DNA of 64,000 bases from Flavobacterium sp. UBA2787 (lineage in GTDB: Bacteria > Bacteroidota > Bacteroidia > Flavobacteriales > Flavobacteriaceae): contig DEHZ01000004.1 of assembly GCA_002352205.1 (NCBI GenBank), positions 146,802 to 210,801 of the forward strand. Direction: 5' to 3'. Positions 28,556 through 36,967 of the stretch are shown piece by piece. The notes beneath the pieces are model-generated. The model saw only the letters and a program-made list of their open reading frames with translations. It had not been told where the DNA came from and did not search any database. How positions within the stretch are numbered: position 1 is the first letter of the stretch; every line of letters starts with the position of its first letter. The position numbers were made by a program, and so were the translations under genes.

Positions 28556-31405
28556 ATGCATAACCAACTTTTTGATTTTAAAAAGAACCACCATCTTCAA
28601 TTACATTTGACTTTAAAGTGCTTATTTTTTATCATAGCATTCTCAGGTTTTTCTCAAGAGTTACCTCCTATAATTAAATATGCACCAAGTGTTTACAAAG
28701 CTGGGAATCAAAACTGGATGATTGCACAAAATAAACAAAACATCATGTATTTTGCCAATAATGATGGTTTGTTAGAATTTAATGGTTCAGAGTGGTTGCT
28801 CTACCCTTCCCCTAACGAGTCTATCATTCGGTCTGTTAAGGTTATTGAGGAAAAAATTTACACCGGTTGTTACATGGAATTTGGTTATTGGGAACGTAAA
28901 CCAAATGGATTACTCGAGTATAACTCGTTAAGTGAAAAAGTAAAATCAAAAATTCTGGATGATGAACAATTTTGGAACATTTTTCAGTTTGATCATTGGG
29001 TAATTTTTCAATCATTGAATCAAATTTTTATTTTCGATACTAAATCCAACACGTTTAAATCTATAAAACCGGAATCAGGAATTTTCAAAGCTTATTCTGT
29101 AGCGAAATCAATTTATTTTCAAACAGTTAATGATGGGTTTTATGAAATTGAAAATGGTGTTAGTAAGCTCATTTCAAAAGAAAATTTCTTTATTAATAAT
29201 AAAATTGTATCGATTTATAAGCAAAATAATGCTTTGCTCATATTAACTCAGCATGATGGTTTTTATGAATTCAAAGAAAATAAATTATCAAAGTGGATTA
29301 CGGATGCTGATGCTGAGCTTAATAACAGTAGTGTTTACTGTGCACAAAAGAACTCTGACGATAATTTTCTAATTGGAACCGTGTCCAACGGGATTTTCAT
29401 AATTAATTCTGAAGGAAAAACACTTTATCATATCACACAAAATAAAGGAATTAGTAATAACACAGCTCTTTCACTTTTTGAAGATACTGATAAAAATATT
29501 TGGATTGGATTAGATAATGGTATCAATTGCATAAATTTAACTTCACCCATTCGAGGTTTTTATGATGAGACAGGAATTCTGGGAACTGTTTATGCCTCTG
29601 TAATCTATAAAAACATGCTGTATGTTGGAACCAATCAAGGTTTATTTTATAAAAATAAAGAAGGATTTGATACATTTAAATTTGTTACCGGCACAAAAGG
29701 ACAAGTTTGGTCACTTTTTTCACATGATGACAAGTTGTTTTGCGGACATGATTCCGGAACTTTTTTAATAGAAAACAACACAGCTACCTCTATATATAAT
29801 AATTCTGGAACTTGGAAATTTGAACCTAGTCCATTTAATAAAAACTTACTCTTACAAGGAAATTATTATGGAATTTCGGTTTTGGAAAAAATAAATAATA
29901 CTTGGCAGTTTAAAAATAAAATCAAAGGTTTTGATTATTCCTCAAAATATTTTGAGTTTTCAGATACCAATGAAATTATAATTAGCCATGAATACAAAGG
30001 TATATTTAGAATCAAAGTTGATCCTACTTATTCTAAAGTAACGCTTTTTGAAGCTCACGAAAACCCGAAAAAAGGAAAAAATGCTAGTATAGCAAATTTT
30101 AATAAAACAGTTTATTATGCTTCAAAGGATGGAATTTTTGCTTTCAACAATAAAAGTAAAAAATTTGAAAAAAGTAAAAAATTAAGTACCGTTTTTGAAA
30201 AAGATGAATATTTATCAGGAAAACTAATGACCGATAAATCAAATCGTCTTTGGTTTTTTTCTAAAAACTATATCAATTATTTTTCTTATGGTAAATTGAG
30301 TACAACGTTAAAACACAATGTTATTCCCATTCCATCTTCATTAACTAATTCAATGTTGGGATATGAAAATATTTCTCAACTTTCTGAATCTTTATACTTA
30401 GTGGGAACCACCGATGGATATTACACTATCAACATTGATGATTTATTGTTTAATAATAACCATTTATATATAACAAATATAGCTACCAATAAACACAATG
30501 AATCGTTGACTTTTGAATCAATCAAAGAAAGTGGAAGTTTTGATTCAAACAATAATAACATCACATTTTCTTTCACAGTTCCAAAATATAATAAATACAT
30601 AATTGCAGAATTTCAACATAAATTAGAGGGATTTCAAAATGAATGGAGTGAGTGGAGCTCAAAACCATCGGTAAACTTTAAAAACCTTCAACCCGGTAAA
30701 TACACTTTTATTGTACGATCAAAAATTGGTAACTCTATTAGTGAAAATTCAGAGAAATATAGTTTTACCATTTTAAAACCTTGGTATTCTACAAACGTTG
30801 CCTTAATTATTTATATTTTATTATTAATTGTCTTAGCCTATTTTATTAATAAAGCCTATCAAAATCACTACTTGAAGCAACAAGAAAAGCTAATTGAAGA
30901 AAATAATCGTCTGTTGGAGATTAAAGAATTAGAAAACGAACAAGAATTGATGCGAATCAAAAACCAACAATTAGAACAAGACTTTGAAAGTAAAAATAGA
31001 GAATTGGCAGCATCTACAATGAATTTGATTAAGAAAAATGAATTGTTGTCGATGATTAAGGAAGATTTAAAAAACACTACTGAAACATTACCAAACAAAA
31101 GTATAAAATCATTAATTACCAACATTAACAAAAATATTAACGAAGAAGACAGTTGGAATGTTTTTGTGGATGCTTTTAATAATGCCGACAAAGACTTTTT
31201 AAAGAAAATCAAAATTGCTCACCAAAGCTTAACACCAAACGATTTAAGGCTTTGTGCTTTTTTAAGGCTAAATCTTTCCTCAAAAGAAATCGCTCCTTTG
31301 CTGAATATTTCGGTGCGAAGTGTTGAAATAAAACGATACCGTTTACGTAAAAAAATGGACTTACCGCATGAAAAAGGACTTGTGGAGTACATTCTTTCAA
31401 TCTAA
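28556..31405 (+). CDS. Orphan membrane-spanning regulator: beta-propeller, Y_Y_Y domain and LuxR-like HTH
   Basis: I used the ATG at 28556; a TTG 15 bases upstream is also open. The 949-residue protein has a signal or anchor segment (LKCLFFIIAFSGFS). A periplasmic seven-bladed-propeller-type region (about residues 40-620) has repeated W-I-G-L-x-N-G or N-G-I-x-x-I units. A Y_Y_Y domain follows (about residues 650-740, EWSEWSSKPSVNF). One membrane helix lies near residues 745-765, then a coiled coil, then a C-terminal helix-turn-helix (LSSKEIAPLLNIS, VEIKRYRLRKKMDL). The layout is that of propeller regulators of carbohydrate uptake, with a cytoplasmic DNA-binding end and no kinase. It resembles the regulator at 54499-57243, but no SusC/SusD pair lies beside it. 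Confidence 0.88.
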   Translation: MHNQLFDFKKNHHLQLHLTLKCLFFIIAFSGFSQELPPIIKYAPSVYKAGNQNWMIAQNKQNIMYFANNDGLLEFNGSEWLLYPSPNESIIRSVKVIEEKIYTGCYMEFGYWERKPNGLLEYNSLSEKVKSKILDDEQFWNIFQFDHWVIFQSLNQIFIFDTKSNTFKSIKPESGIFKAYSVAKSIYFQTVNDGFYEIENGVSKLISKENFFINNKIVSIYKQNNALLILTQHDGFYEFKENKLSKWITDADAELNNSSVYCAQKNSDDNFLIGTVSNGIFIINSEGKTLYHITQNKGISNNTALSLFEDTDKNIWIGLDNGINCINLTSPIRGFYDETGILGTVYASVIYKNMLYVGTNQGLFYKNKEGFDTFKFVTGTKGQVWSLFSHDDKLFCGHDSGTFLIENNTATSIYNNSGTWKFEPSPFNKNLLLQGNYYGISVLEKINNTWQFKNKIKGFDYSSKYFEFSDTNEIIISHEYKGIFRIKVDPTYSKVTLFEAHENPKKGKNASIANFNKTVYYASKDGIFAFNNKSKKFEKSKKLSTVFEKDEYLSGKLMTDKSNRLWFFSKNYINYFSYGKLSTTLKHNVIPIPSSLTNSMLGYENISQLSESLYLVGTTDGYYTINIDDLLFNNNHLYITNIATNKHNESLTFESIKESGSFDSNNNNITFSFTVPKYNKYIIAEFQHKLEGFQNEWSEWSSKPSVNFKNLQPGKYTFIVRSKIGNSISENSEKYSFTILKPWYSTNVALIIYILLLIVLAYFINKAYQNHYLKQQEKLIEENNRLLEIKELENEQELMRIKNQQLEQDFESKNRELAASTMNLIKKNELLSMIKEDLKNTTETLPNKSIKSLITNINKNINEEDSWNVFVDAFNNADKDFLKKIKIAHQSLTPNDLRLCAFLRLNLSSKEIAPLLNISVRSVEIKRYRLRKKMDLPHEKGLVEYILSI

Positions 31406-31422
31406 AAAATAAAGTTATCTGC

Positions 31423-31462
31423 AAAAAAAGCGTTTAATCACAATTGATTAGATGCTTTTTTT
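31423..31462. terminator. Bidirectional terminator between convergent genes
   Basis: AAAAAAAGC followed by GTTTAATC pairs with GATTAGAT and GCTTTTTTT across a short loop, with two G-U pairs. A and T tracts flank it, so it serves the propeller regulator and the sulfur-transport gene. Confidence 0.75.
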
Positions 31463-31874
31463 AATGTGGTAATTTATCTTTTATTAATCCATATAAAAAT
31501 GTACCGAAAATAGCTCCAAAAAGAACAAAAGCTACATTATAAAAACCAGCTCCTAAAAGAATAAAAATTGGTCCCGGACATGCTCCAACCAAGGCCCAGC
31601 CTAATCCGAACAAGATTCCGCCAATCCAATAACGTGGATTTCCTTTTTCTTTATCCAAAATTTCAATGGGCATGCCATCGATATCTTTTAATTTTTTTCG
31701 ATTAATAATTTGTATACCGATTATTCCGGTTACAATGGCTGTTCCGATTATGCCATACATGTGAAACGATTGAAAATGAAACATCTCATAAATTCTATAC
31801 CACGAAACGGCTTCAGTTTTGGTTAGTACGATTCCGAATAGAATGCCAACTACTAAATATTTTACTAAATTCAT
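31461..31874 (-). CDS. YeeE/YedE-like membrane protein, C-terminal half of a split transporter
   Basis: This 137-residue protein has about four membrane helices and the motif GLGWALVGACPGPIFILLGAG. The cysteine in GACPGP corresponds to the essential-cysteine motif of the TsuA/YeeE thiosulfate channel. It pairs with the gene 3 bases upstream, which holds the other half. Thiosulfate or another sulfur compound is the probable substrate, by family knowledge only. No rhodanese or sulfur-oxidation gene is adjacent. Confidence 0.88.
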   Translation of the reverse strand: MNLVKYLVVGILFGIVLTKTEAVSWYRIYEMFHFQSFHMYGIIGTAIVTGIIGIQIINRKKLKDIDGMPIEILDKEKGNPRYWIGGILFGLGWALVGACPGPIFILLGAGFYNVAFVLFGAIFGTFLYGLIKDKLPH

Positions 31875-31877
31875 GAT

Positions 31878-32426
31878 TTAAAAAATTAAAGGTAAAAGTA
31901 AATGAGCCATGATTAATCCGCCAATAAAAAATCCAATCACGGCTTTCAATGAAGGAATTTGAAGATTACTCAATCCAGAAATTGCATGTCCGGAAGTACA
32001 TCCGCCTGCATAACGACTTCCAAAACCGATTAAAATTCCACCCACAATCAAAATAAAAATCATTTTTGGAGATGAATTTTCAAACAATAATTCTGGTAAT
32101 AATTTTCCTTTTGGTTCATCAATTCCCATCAAACTCAATTGCTCTATCGTTTTTGGATTGATGTTTACGTTGGAAGGATCGTGCAAAAATTGAACGGCTA
32201 TAAATCCACCAATCATCGCTCCAACAACAACAACCAAGTTCCAACGCTGGCTTTTCCAATCCCAATCAAAAAAAGGTACTTTCTTTCCAATTCCTGTCAT
32301 TGAACAAAGCGAACGAAGGTTGGATGACATTCCAAAAGTTTTACCAAAATAAATCAATAACAACATCACAACTCCGATTAAAAAACCTGAAATTGACCAA
32401 TGCCATGTTTGAGATAATAATTCCAT
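31878..32426 (-). CDS. YeeE/YedE-like membrane protein, N-terminal half of a split transporter
   Basis: This 182-residue protein has about five membrane helices and the motif GSRYAGGCTSGHAISGLSNLQ, split here as the G-G-C-T-S-G-H core of YeeE/YedE proteins. The cysteine near residue 145 matches the functional cysteine of TsuA-type thiosulfate uptake channels. With the following gene it makes one full-length transporter. A -7 box TATTTTTG (32450 to 32443) has a TTG 22 bases upstream. Confidence 0.88.
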   Translation of the reverse strand: MELLSQTWHWSISGFLIGVVMLLLIYFGKTFGMSSNLRSLCSMTGIGKKVPFFDWDWKSQRWNLVVVVGAMIGGFIAVQFLHDPSNVNINPKTIEQLSLMGIDEPKGKLLPELLFENSSPKMIFILIVGGILIGFGSRYAGGCTSGHAISGLSNLQIPSLKAVIGFFIGGLIMAHLLLPLIF

Positions 32427-32442
32427 AGAAAATAATTTTTAG

Positions 32443-32475
32443 CAAAAATAAGCATTCAATTTTTGAGTTATACAA
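32443..32475 (-). promoter_or_regulatory. Promoter of the YeeE/YedE pair
   Basis: On the minus strand TTG (32475-32473), 22 bases, then TATTTTTG (32450-32443) agree with the flavobacterial consensus. The start codon follows 16 bases later. Confidence 0.55.
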
Positions 32476-32547
32476 CAAAAATTACATTTTGATATATATT
32501 GTAAAAAAACTTTTACCTTTGACTTCTAATTTGATTGAATTTAAATT

Positions 32548-33006
32548 ATGAAAATTTCAAAAATTGTTCCTTTTATTTTGGTTTTGATGCTACTTTCTTG
32601 TGGCGGAATTAAAAATACAATCAAAAACATTGATGATTCGGCTCCAACACCGATGTTGAAAAAAGACAATTCTTTTGTTTTAACAGAGGTTAGTGATGAT
32701 TCCAAATATGGCTATGATCCGGATTATCCGATAAATATTTTTTATCGAACAACATCTAACGACTCCATTAATCAGGAACGTTTTCTTAAAGCATTAGCCG
32801 GACCTAATGGCGAAAAATTGTTTTACAAAAAATTAGAAAGTTGCTGTCCATTTCCTACCAAAAGAAGTGAAATTGGTGCCGGATTTTTAGATGTTTATCA
32901 ACTTCATTGGGTAGGTTGCAAAAAACCGTTGACACTTTATTTCAACATTTATGAAAAAGGGAAATTGATGGTTCCAAAAGGTTTAACCGCCAAAAAAGAT
33001 GAGTAA
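32548..33006 (+). CDS. Lipoprotein of unknown function preceding kdsA
   Basis: This 152-residue protein has a lipoprotein signal peptide (MKISKIVPFILVLMLLSCGG). Features of the mature part include YGYDPDYPINIFYR, two adjacent cysteines (LESCCPFPTKR) and a third in HWVGCKKPLTLYF. I know this gene as a regular flavobacterial companion of kdsA. It is sometimes mislabelled as KDO8P aldolase because of that neighbourhood. It shows no similarity to KdsA. Its function is unknown; a link to the outer membrane is inferred from the lipid anchor and the context. Confidence 0.8.
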   Translation: MKISKIVPFILVLMLLSCGGIKNTIKNIDDSAPTPMLKKDNSFVLTEVSDDSKYGYDPDYPINIFYRTTSNDSINQERFLKALAGPNGEKLFYKKLESCCPFPTKRSEIGAGFLDVYQLHWVGCKKPLTLYFNIYEKGKLMVPKGLTAKKDE

Positions 33007-33062
33007 CTTTAGTTACAGAATCAAATCAAATTATTTGTATTTTCGCTCTTTAAAAATCGACT

Positions 33063-33881
33063 ATGGATATTACTAAAATACCTCAAATTAATCATACTAA
33101 CAGCGGAAACTTCTTTGTTTTGGCTGGTCCTTGTGCCATTGAAGGCGAAGAAATGGCTCTTAGAATTGCCGAGCGTTTGGTAGAAATTACTGATAAATTA
33201 GAAATCCCATACGTATTCAAAGGCTCTTTTAAAAAGGCAAACCGTTCCAGAATCGACAGTTTTTCGGGAATTGGAGATGAAAATGCTTTAAAAATCTTAC
33301 AAAAAGTTTCACAAACTTTCGGAATTCCAACTGTAACAGATATTCACACCAATGAAGATGCGGCAATGGCTGCTGAATATGTTGATGTTTTACAAATTCC
33401 GGCATTTTTAGTTCGTCAGACTGATTTAGTGGTAGCTGCAGCAAATACAGGTAAAACAGTAAATCTGAAAAAAGGACAATTTATGAGTCCTGAAAGTATG
33501 AAACACGCTGTTCAAAAAGTATTAGATTGCCAAAATGAAAATGTAATGGTCACCGATCGCGGAACCATGTTTGGCTATCAAGATATGATCGTTGATTTCA
33601 GAGGTATTCCAACCATGAAACAATTTGCGACAACCGTTTTGGATGTAACACATTCTTTACAACAACCCAACCAAATGTCTGGTGTCACAGGTGGTCGTCC
33701 GGATATGATTGAAACCATCGCAAAGGCAGGAATTGTGACCGGTGTAGATGGAATTTTTATTGAAACACATTTTGATCCGGCCAATGCCAAAAGTGATGGA
33801 GCCAACATGCTTCACCTTGATTATTTTGAAAATTTAATGACCAAATTAGTTGCCATAAGAAAAACCATTAATCAATTTTAA
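33063..33881 (+). CDS. kdsA: 3-deoxy-8-phosphooctulonate synthase (KDO8P synthase)
   Basis: KdsA condenses phosphoenolpyruvate with arabinose-5-phosphate to KDO8P for the lipopolysaccharide core. The 272-residue TIM-barrel protein has FVLAGPCAIEGEEMALR, the PEP-binding FKGSFKKANRSR, VTDIHTNEDA, VNLKKGQFMSPESM, VTDRGTMFGY and the late THFDPANAKSDGANML. All are conserved in the family. It is cytoplasmic. It lies 56 bases after the lipoprotein gene and is probably co-transcribed with it. Confidence 0.97.
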   Translation: MDITKIPQINHTNSGNFFVLAGPCAIEGEEMALRIAERLVEITDKLEIPYVFKGSFKKANRSRIDSFSGIGDENALKILQKVSQTFGIPTVTDIHTNEDAAMAAEYVDVLQIPAFLVRQTDLVVAAANTGKTVNLKKGQFMSPESMKHAVQKVLDCQNENVMVTDRGTMFGYQDMIVDFRGIPTMKQFATTVLDVTHSLQQPNQMSGVTGGRPDMIETIAKAGIVTGVDGIFIETHFDPANAKSDGANMLHLDYFENLMTKLVAIRKTINQF

Positions 33882-33902
33882 TCCATATCATCCAGCAATC
33901 CA

Positions 33903-34748
33903 GTGAAAAATAAATCGCTAATGATTGTGCTCTTTTTTTGTGCCTTTTTTCAACACATATCAGCCCAAGACGTTTTGGCAACTCCTGAAAAATACACAGC
34001 CCACAACAAAGGAAAATTCTATCTTTATTGGGGTGGAAATCGAGAAACTTTTTCAAAATCAGATATCCGTTTTAAAGGGGCTGATTATGATTTTACTTTA
34101 TATGATGTTTCTGCTCACGACAAACCTAAAGGTTGGCATGTTGATTATATCAATCCGTGTAGAATGACTATTCCACAAACTAATTTGAGAATTGGTTATT
34201 TTATAACAGACAAATACAACATATCAGTAGGTTTTGACCACATGAAATATGTGATGTATCAAGACAGAGCAGTTGATTTTTCAGGTTCATATCCTAATCA
34301 AGGAAATTTTGGAGAAGCATTGCCAAACGGACAAGTTTTGTTGACTGAAGATTTCTTAACATTTGAACATACCGATGGTTTAAATTATGTGAATTCCGAA
34401 ATCGCAAGAGTTGATGATATTTCAAATTGGTTTAGCATTAACAATACCGATTTGCTTCAAATTAATTTAACAGAAGGTCTTGGCGGAGGATTTTTATACC
34501 CAAAAACAAATACAAAACTTTTTGATAAAGATCGTCATGACGAATTTCATGTTTCCGGTTATGGCCTTTCTGCAAAAGCAGGATTGAATATTACTTTTTT
34601 AAAGTATTTCTTTATTCAAGGCGAATTAAAAGGTGGTTACATCAACATGAACGACATTAGAACTACTAATGATATAGCTGATAGAGCCGAACAAGATTTT
34701 TGGTTTTTTCAGAAGATTTTGGTCGTTGGTGGAATTTTTAGAATTTAA
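33903..34748 (+). CDS. Putative outer-membrane protein of unknown function
   Basis: This 281-residue protein starts with GTG at 33903, which gives the best signal peptide (MKNKSLMIVLFFCAFFQHISAQ). An ATG 18 bases later is the alternative. The mature part is rich in aromatic residues and beta-strand patterns (YLYWGGNRETFSKSDIRFKG, YFITDKYNISVGFDHMKYV) and ends in VVGGIFRI, as outer-membrane barrels do. No catalytic motif is visible. It follows kdsA after 21 bases and may be read with it, fitting an envelope role. Confidence 0.78.
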   Translation: MKNKSLMIVLFFCAFFQHISAQDVLATPEKYTAHNKGKFYLYWGGNRETFSKSDIRFKGADYDFTLYDVSAHDKPKGWHVDYINPCRMTIPQTNLRIGYFITDKYNISVGFDHMKYVMYQDRAVDFSGSYPNQGNFGEALPNGQVLLTEDFLTFEHTDGLNYVNSEIARVDDISNWFSINNTDLLQINLTEGLGGGFLYPKTNTKLFDKDRHDEFHVSGYGLSAKAGLNITFLKYFFIQGELKGGYINMNDIRTTNDIADRAEQDFWFFQKILVVGGIFRI

Positions 34749-35092
34749 TGAAGTGAATATGCTTCTGAAATAATTTCTTTTAGGATAGTAACATCAATTT
34801 CATCAAGTGAAAAGTAACGTAATGATTTAAAGGTATTTCGTTTTTCACCTACTAAATAATCTGTATGATTTTGAAGTTGATAGCCTTTATTAAAAGCTAA
34901 ATCAACAAATTTGCCTTTGTGACTTGCATTTATGAAGCAAAATGGTTTATCGTTCAGATAATAATATGGGATTTTCCATTTAAATAACAAAACTGCATTT
35001 GGTAGCTCCTTTTCAATAATCACTTGCAAATTCAGAATTATTTCTTTGTATAATTCGGGTTGATTTAAAATATATTCTTCAGCTGGTTTCAT
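34745..35092 (-). CDS. DUF1801 family protein
   Basis: This 115-residue cytoplasmic protein has the YdhG-like core: LLFKWKIPYYYLNDKPFCFI followed by KGKFVDLAFNKGYQL. The family has an iron-sulfur-frataxin-like fold and no agreed function. Its stop overlaps that of the convergent outer-membrane protein gene by 4 bases. Confidence 0.82.
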   Translation of the reverse strand: MKPAEEYILNQPELYKEIILNLQVIIEKELPNAVLLFKWKIPYYYLNDKPFCFINASHKGKFVDLAFNKGYQLQNHTDYLVGEKRNTFKSLRYFSLDEIDVTILKEIISEAYSLH

Positions 35093-35141
35093 TTTTCAAA
35101 AATAATTTAAAAATTGTTTGGTTGTAAATAAAATTATAATT

Positions 35142-35160
35142 TACTTTGCATCTCAAAGTA
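35142..35160. promoter_or_regulatory. Palindromic operator, copy 1 (TACTTTG-N5-CAAAGTA)
   Basis: Perfect 7-bp arms surround a 5-base spacer (catct), followed by CTTTA and the ATG at 35169. The same ACTTTG-N5-CAAAGTACTTTA block recurs at 36243 with identical distance to the ATG. It overlaps the -7 region. Confidence 0.7.
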
Positions 35161-35168
35161 CTTTAAAA

Positions 35169-35792
35169 ATGGAAAACGAGAAATACCTCAACGACCTTTC
35201 TGAAATCAAAAATTTGATGAACCGTTCCTCACGTTTTTTATCGCTGAGCGGACTATCTGGAATTTTAGCCGGAACCTATGCATTAATTGGTGCATATTTG
35301 GCTTATAAAACGATTTACTTTGATACTTCTACAATGGGAGCATACAAGAATTTAGTGATTTCAGAAGAAGCTGTTATACGACTATTAGTGATTGCTTTAT
35401 CTGTAGCTTTACTCTCTTTATTAACCGGAATCCTATTAAGCATTCAAAAAGCAAAAAAGAACAACGAAACCATTTGGAACAGCACCGCAAGACGATTAGT
35501 GATCAATTTTTTAATTCCATTAGCTACAGGAGGTTTTTTTATTATATTTCTTATTGAAAAAGAAATGTTAGGTTTAGTTGCACCGCTTACCTTAATCTTT
35601 TATGGATTAGCTTGTGTAAATGCAAGTAAATATACAATAGGAGGTGTTCGCTATTTAGGATTAACTTTTATTATTTTAGGTTTACTTTCTACTTGGTTTT
35701 TAGGCTATGGTTTATTATTTTGGGCATTAGGTTTTGGCGTTTGTCACATTTTGTATGGTAGTATTATGTATTTTAAATATGAAAGAGGATAG
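35169..35792 (+). CDS. Multi-spanning membrane protein of unknown function
   Basis: The ATG at 35169 is chosen over an open upstream extension because MENEKYLNDLSEIKNLMNRS is a typical start and because the operator lies just before it. The 207-residue protein has a soluble N-terminal stretch (SSRFLSLSGLSG) and about six membrane helices. No known motif for catalysis or transport is seen. It is the first gene of the cluster with the HTH_34 regulator, DUF1361 and creD, and shares the regulator's probable operator. Confidence 0.8.
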   Translation: MENEKYLNDLSEIKNLMNRSSRFLSLSGLSGILAGTYALIGAYLAYKTIYFDTSTMGAYKNLVISEEAVIRLLVIALSVALLSLLTGILLSIQKAKKNNETIWNSTARRLVINFLIPLATGGFFIIFLIEKEMLGLVAPLTLIFYGLACVNASKYTIGGVRYLGLTFIILGLLSTWFLGYGLLFWALGFGVCHILYGSIMYFKYERG

Positions 35793-35857
35793 ATTATTGG
35801 ATTGTTCGATTTTTAGATTGTTTGATTATCCGATTTTTAGATAATTAGATTCTTTTC
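35792..35857. repeat. Intergenic repeat, 'attgttngattatt' family, copy 2
   Basis: Direct degenerate copies of gattgttcgatttttagatt lie between the membrane-protein gene and the regulator gene. They are related to 26501-26570 and 36915-36966. Confidence 0.55.
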
Positions 35858-35926
35858 AATATAATAATTTTCAAATTTTATTCATCTGTGTTCCAATAAA
35901 AAATAGTAATTCCTTTCCTTTGCAAA

Positions 35927-36223
35927 ATGAAAAACATCATACAAAATATAAACAAAGCCTTTGACCATCGGATCCGACTGGGCATCATGTCGATTTTGAT
36001 GGTGAATGAAAGTGCCGATTTTAACACATTGAAAGAATTATTGGGTGCAACAGACGGTAATCTTGCCTCGCACGCAAAAGCTTTAGAATCTGAAGAATAC
36101 ATCGCCATTGAAAAACAATTCATTGGTAAGAAACCCAACACCAGCTACAAAGCCACAAAACTTGGAAAAAAAGCCTTTCAAGAACACATTGAAGCCCTTG
36201 AGAAATTAATCAAAAAAAACTAA
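35927..36223 (+). CDS. Winged-helix transcriptional regulator (HTH_34 type)
   Basis: This 98-residue regulator has one winged-helix domain: HRIRLGIMSILMVNESADFN, recognition helix region LGATDGNLASHAKALE, and wing IAIEKQFIGKKPNTSYKATKLG. A final helix is likely used for dimerisation (FQEHIEALEKLIKK). It is related to the MarR/ArsR/PadR groups. It lies between two genes that carry the same palindrome over their promoters, so it is the best candidate for binding it. It has no visible ligand domain; its signal is unknown. Confidence 0.88.
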   Translation: MKNIIQNINKAFDHRIRLGIMSILMVNESADFNTLKELLGATDGNLASHAKALESEEYIAIEKQFIGKKPNTSYKATKLGKKAFQEHIEALEKLIKKN

Positions 36224-36242
36224 TCTATTTTTTTACATTTTA

Positions 36243-36259
36243 ACTTTGAAAAACAAAGT
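36243..36259. promoter_or_regulatory. Palindromic operator, copy 2 (ACTTTG-N5-CAAAGT)
   Basis: Perfect 6-bp arms surround five A. A -7 box TAACTTTG (36241-36248) overlaps the left arm. CTTTA and the ATG at 36269 follow at exactly the spacing seen in copy 1. Confidence 0.7.
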
Positions 36260-36268
36260 ACTTTACAA

Positions 36269-36931
36269 ATGAAAAAACTAATTTACTACCAAAGCATCAG
36301 AAAAAATGAAGTGATTGTATTTGCTACGCTAACTCTTTTCTGCTTTCTATTATTATTAATTAGAGCAAAAGTGACACAAAGCGTTTTCTTCTTCTTTTTA
36401 ATTTGGAACTTATTTCTCGCCTTCATCCCCTACTTAATTTCATTCTTTCTTTTTATGTCAGTTACTTTTCAGGAAAGGAGATTTTTAAGAATCGGAACGC
36501 TTTTAGTTTGGTTACTTTTTTTACCGAATTCTTTTTATTTATTAACCGATTTTGTACACCTCAACAAATTTCCGGACGTTCCGTTTTGGTTTGATTTGGT
36601 GTTGGTTTCCTCCTTCTCCATAACCGGATTTGCTTTAGGATTATTTTCTATCCGAACCATCGAAAAAATTATTCAACTTCATTATTCCAAAATTCAAAGT
36701 CGGATCATGTTGTTTAGCATTATTTACCTAACCGCTTTTGGCATTTACCTCGGACGCTTTTTGCGATTCAACAGTTGGGATTTATTATCCAATCCAATTG
36801 ACTTGTTTGCTTCTTGTGTGGATTGTCTTTTCATGCGAGATGTTCAAAATTTCACATTAGGATTTGGCACATTTTTATTGGTTTTGTACTTCGCTACTTC
36901 ATCCTTTATCTCTAAAAATCCAACAATCTAA
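36269..36931 (+). CDS. DUF1361 family membrane protein
   Basis: This 220-residue membrane protein has about six or seven hydrophobic helices and the DUF1361 motifs LLFLPNSFYLLTDFVHL and YLGRFLRFNSWDLL. Its function is unknown. It lies in the regulator-creD cluster and its promoter overlaps a palindrome shared with the first gene of the cluster. It probably acts in the inner membrane. Confidence 0.88.
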   Translation: MKKLIYYQSIRKNEVIVFATLTLFCFLLLLIRAKVTQSVFFFFLIWNLFLAFIPYLISFFLFMSVTFQERRFLRIGTLLVWLLFLPNSFYLLTDFVHLNKFPDVPFWFDLVLVSSFSITGFALGLFSIRTIEKIIQLHYSKIQSRIMLFSIIYLTAFGIYLGRFLRFNSWDLLSNPIDLFASCVDCLFMRDVQNFTLGFGTFLLVLYFATSSFISKNPTI

Positions 36932-36966
36932 AAATCAAACAATCAAATAATCTAAAAATCAAAAAT
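36915..36966. repeat. Intergenic repeat, 'attgttngattatt' family, copy 3
   Basis: Degenerate copies of caacaatctaaaaatc and caaataatctaaaaatc fill the short gap before creD. The orientation is opposite to copy 2. The first copy overlaps the last codons of the DUF1361 gene. Confidence 0.55.
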
Positions 36967-36967
36967 C

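Noticed and set aside
30868-31212. 114-codon open frame on the minus strand in the orphan regulator
   Set aside because: It is the reverse of the coiled-coil coding region, giving Ser/Phe/Leu-rich text without a motif.
32548-33006. Lipoprotein as a KDO8P aldolase or second kdsA
   Set aside because: It has a lipoprotein signal peptide and none of the KdsA motifs. The label arises from its position next to kdsA.
35792-35857. CRISPR-like array
   Set aside because: Repeat units are short, degenerate and without regular spacers, and no cas genes are present.
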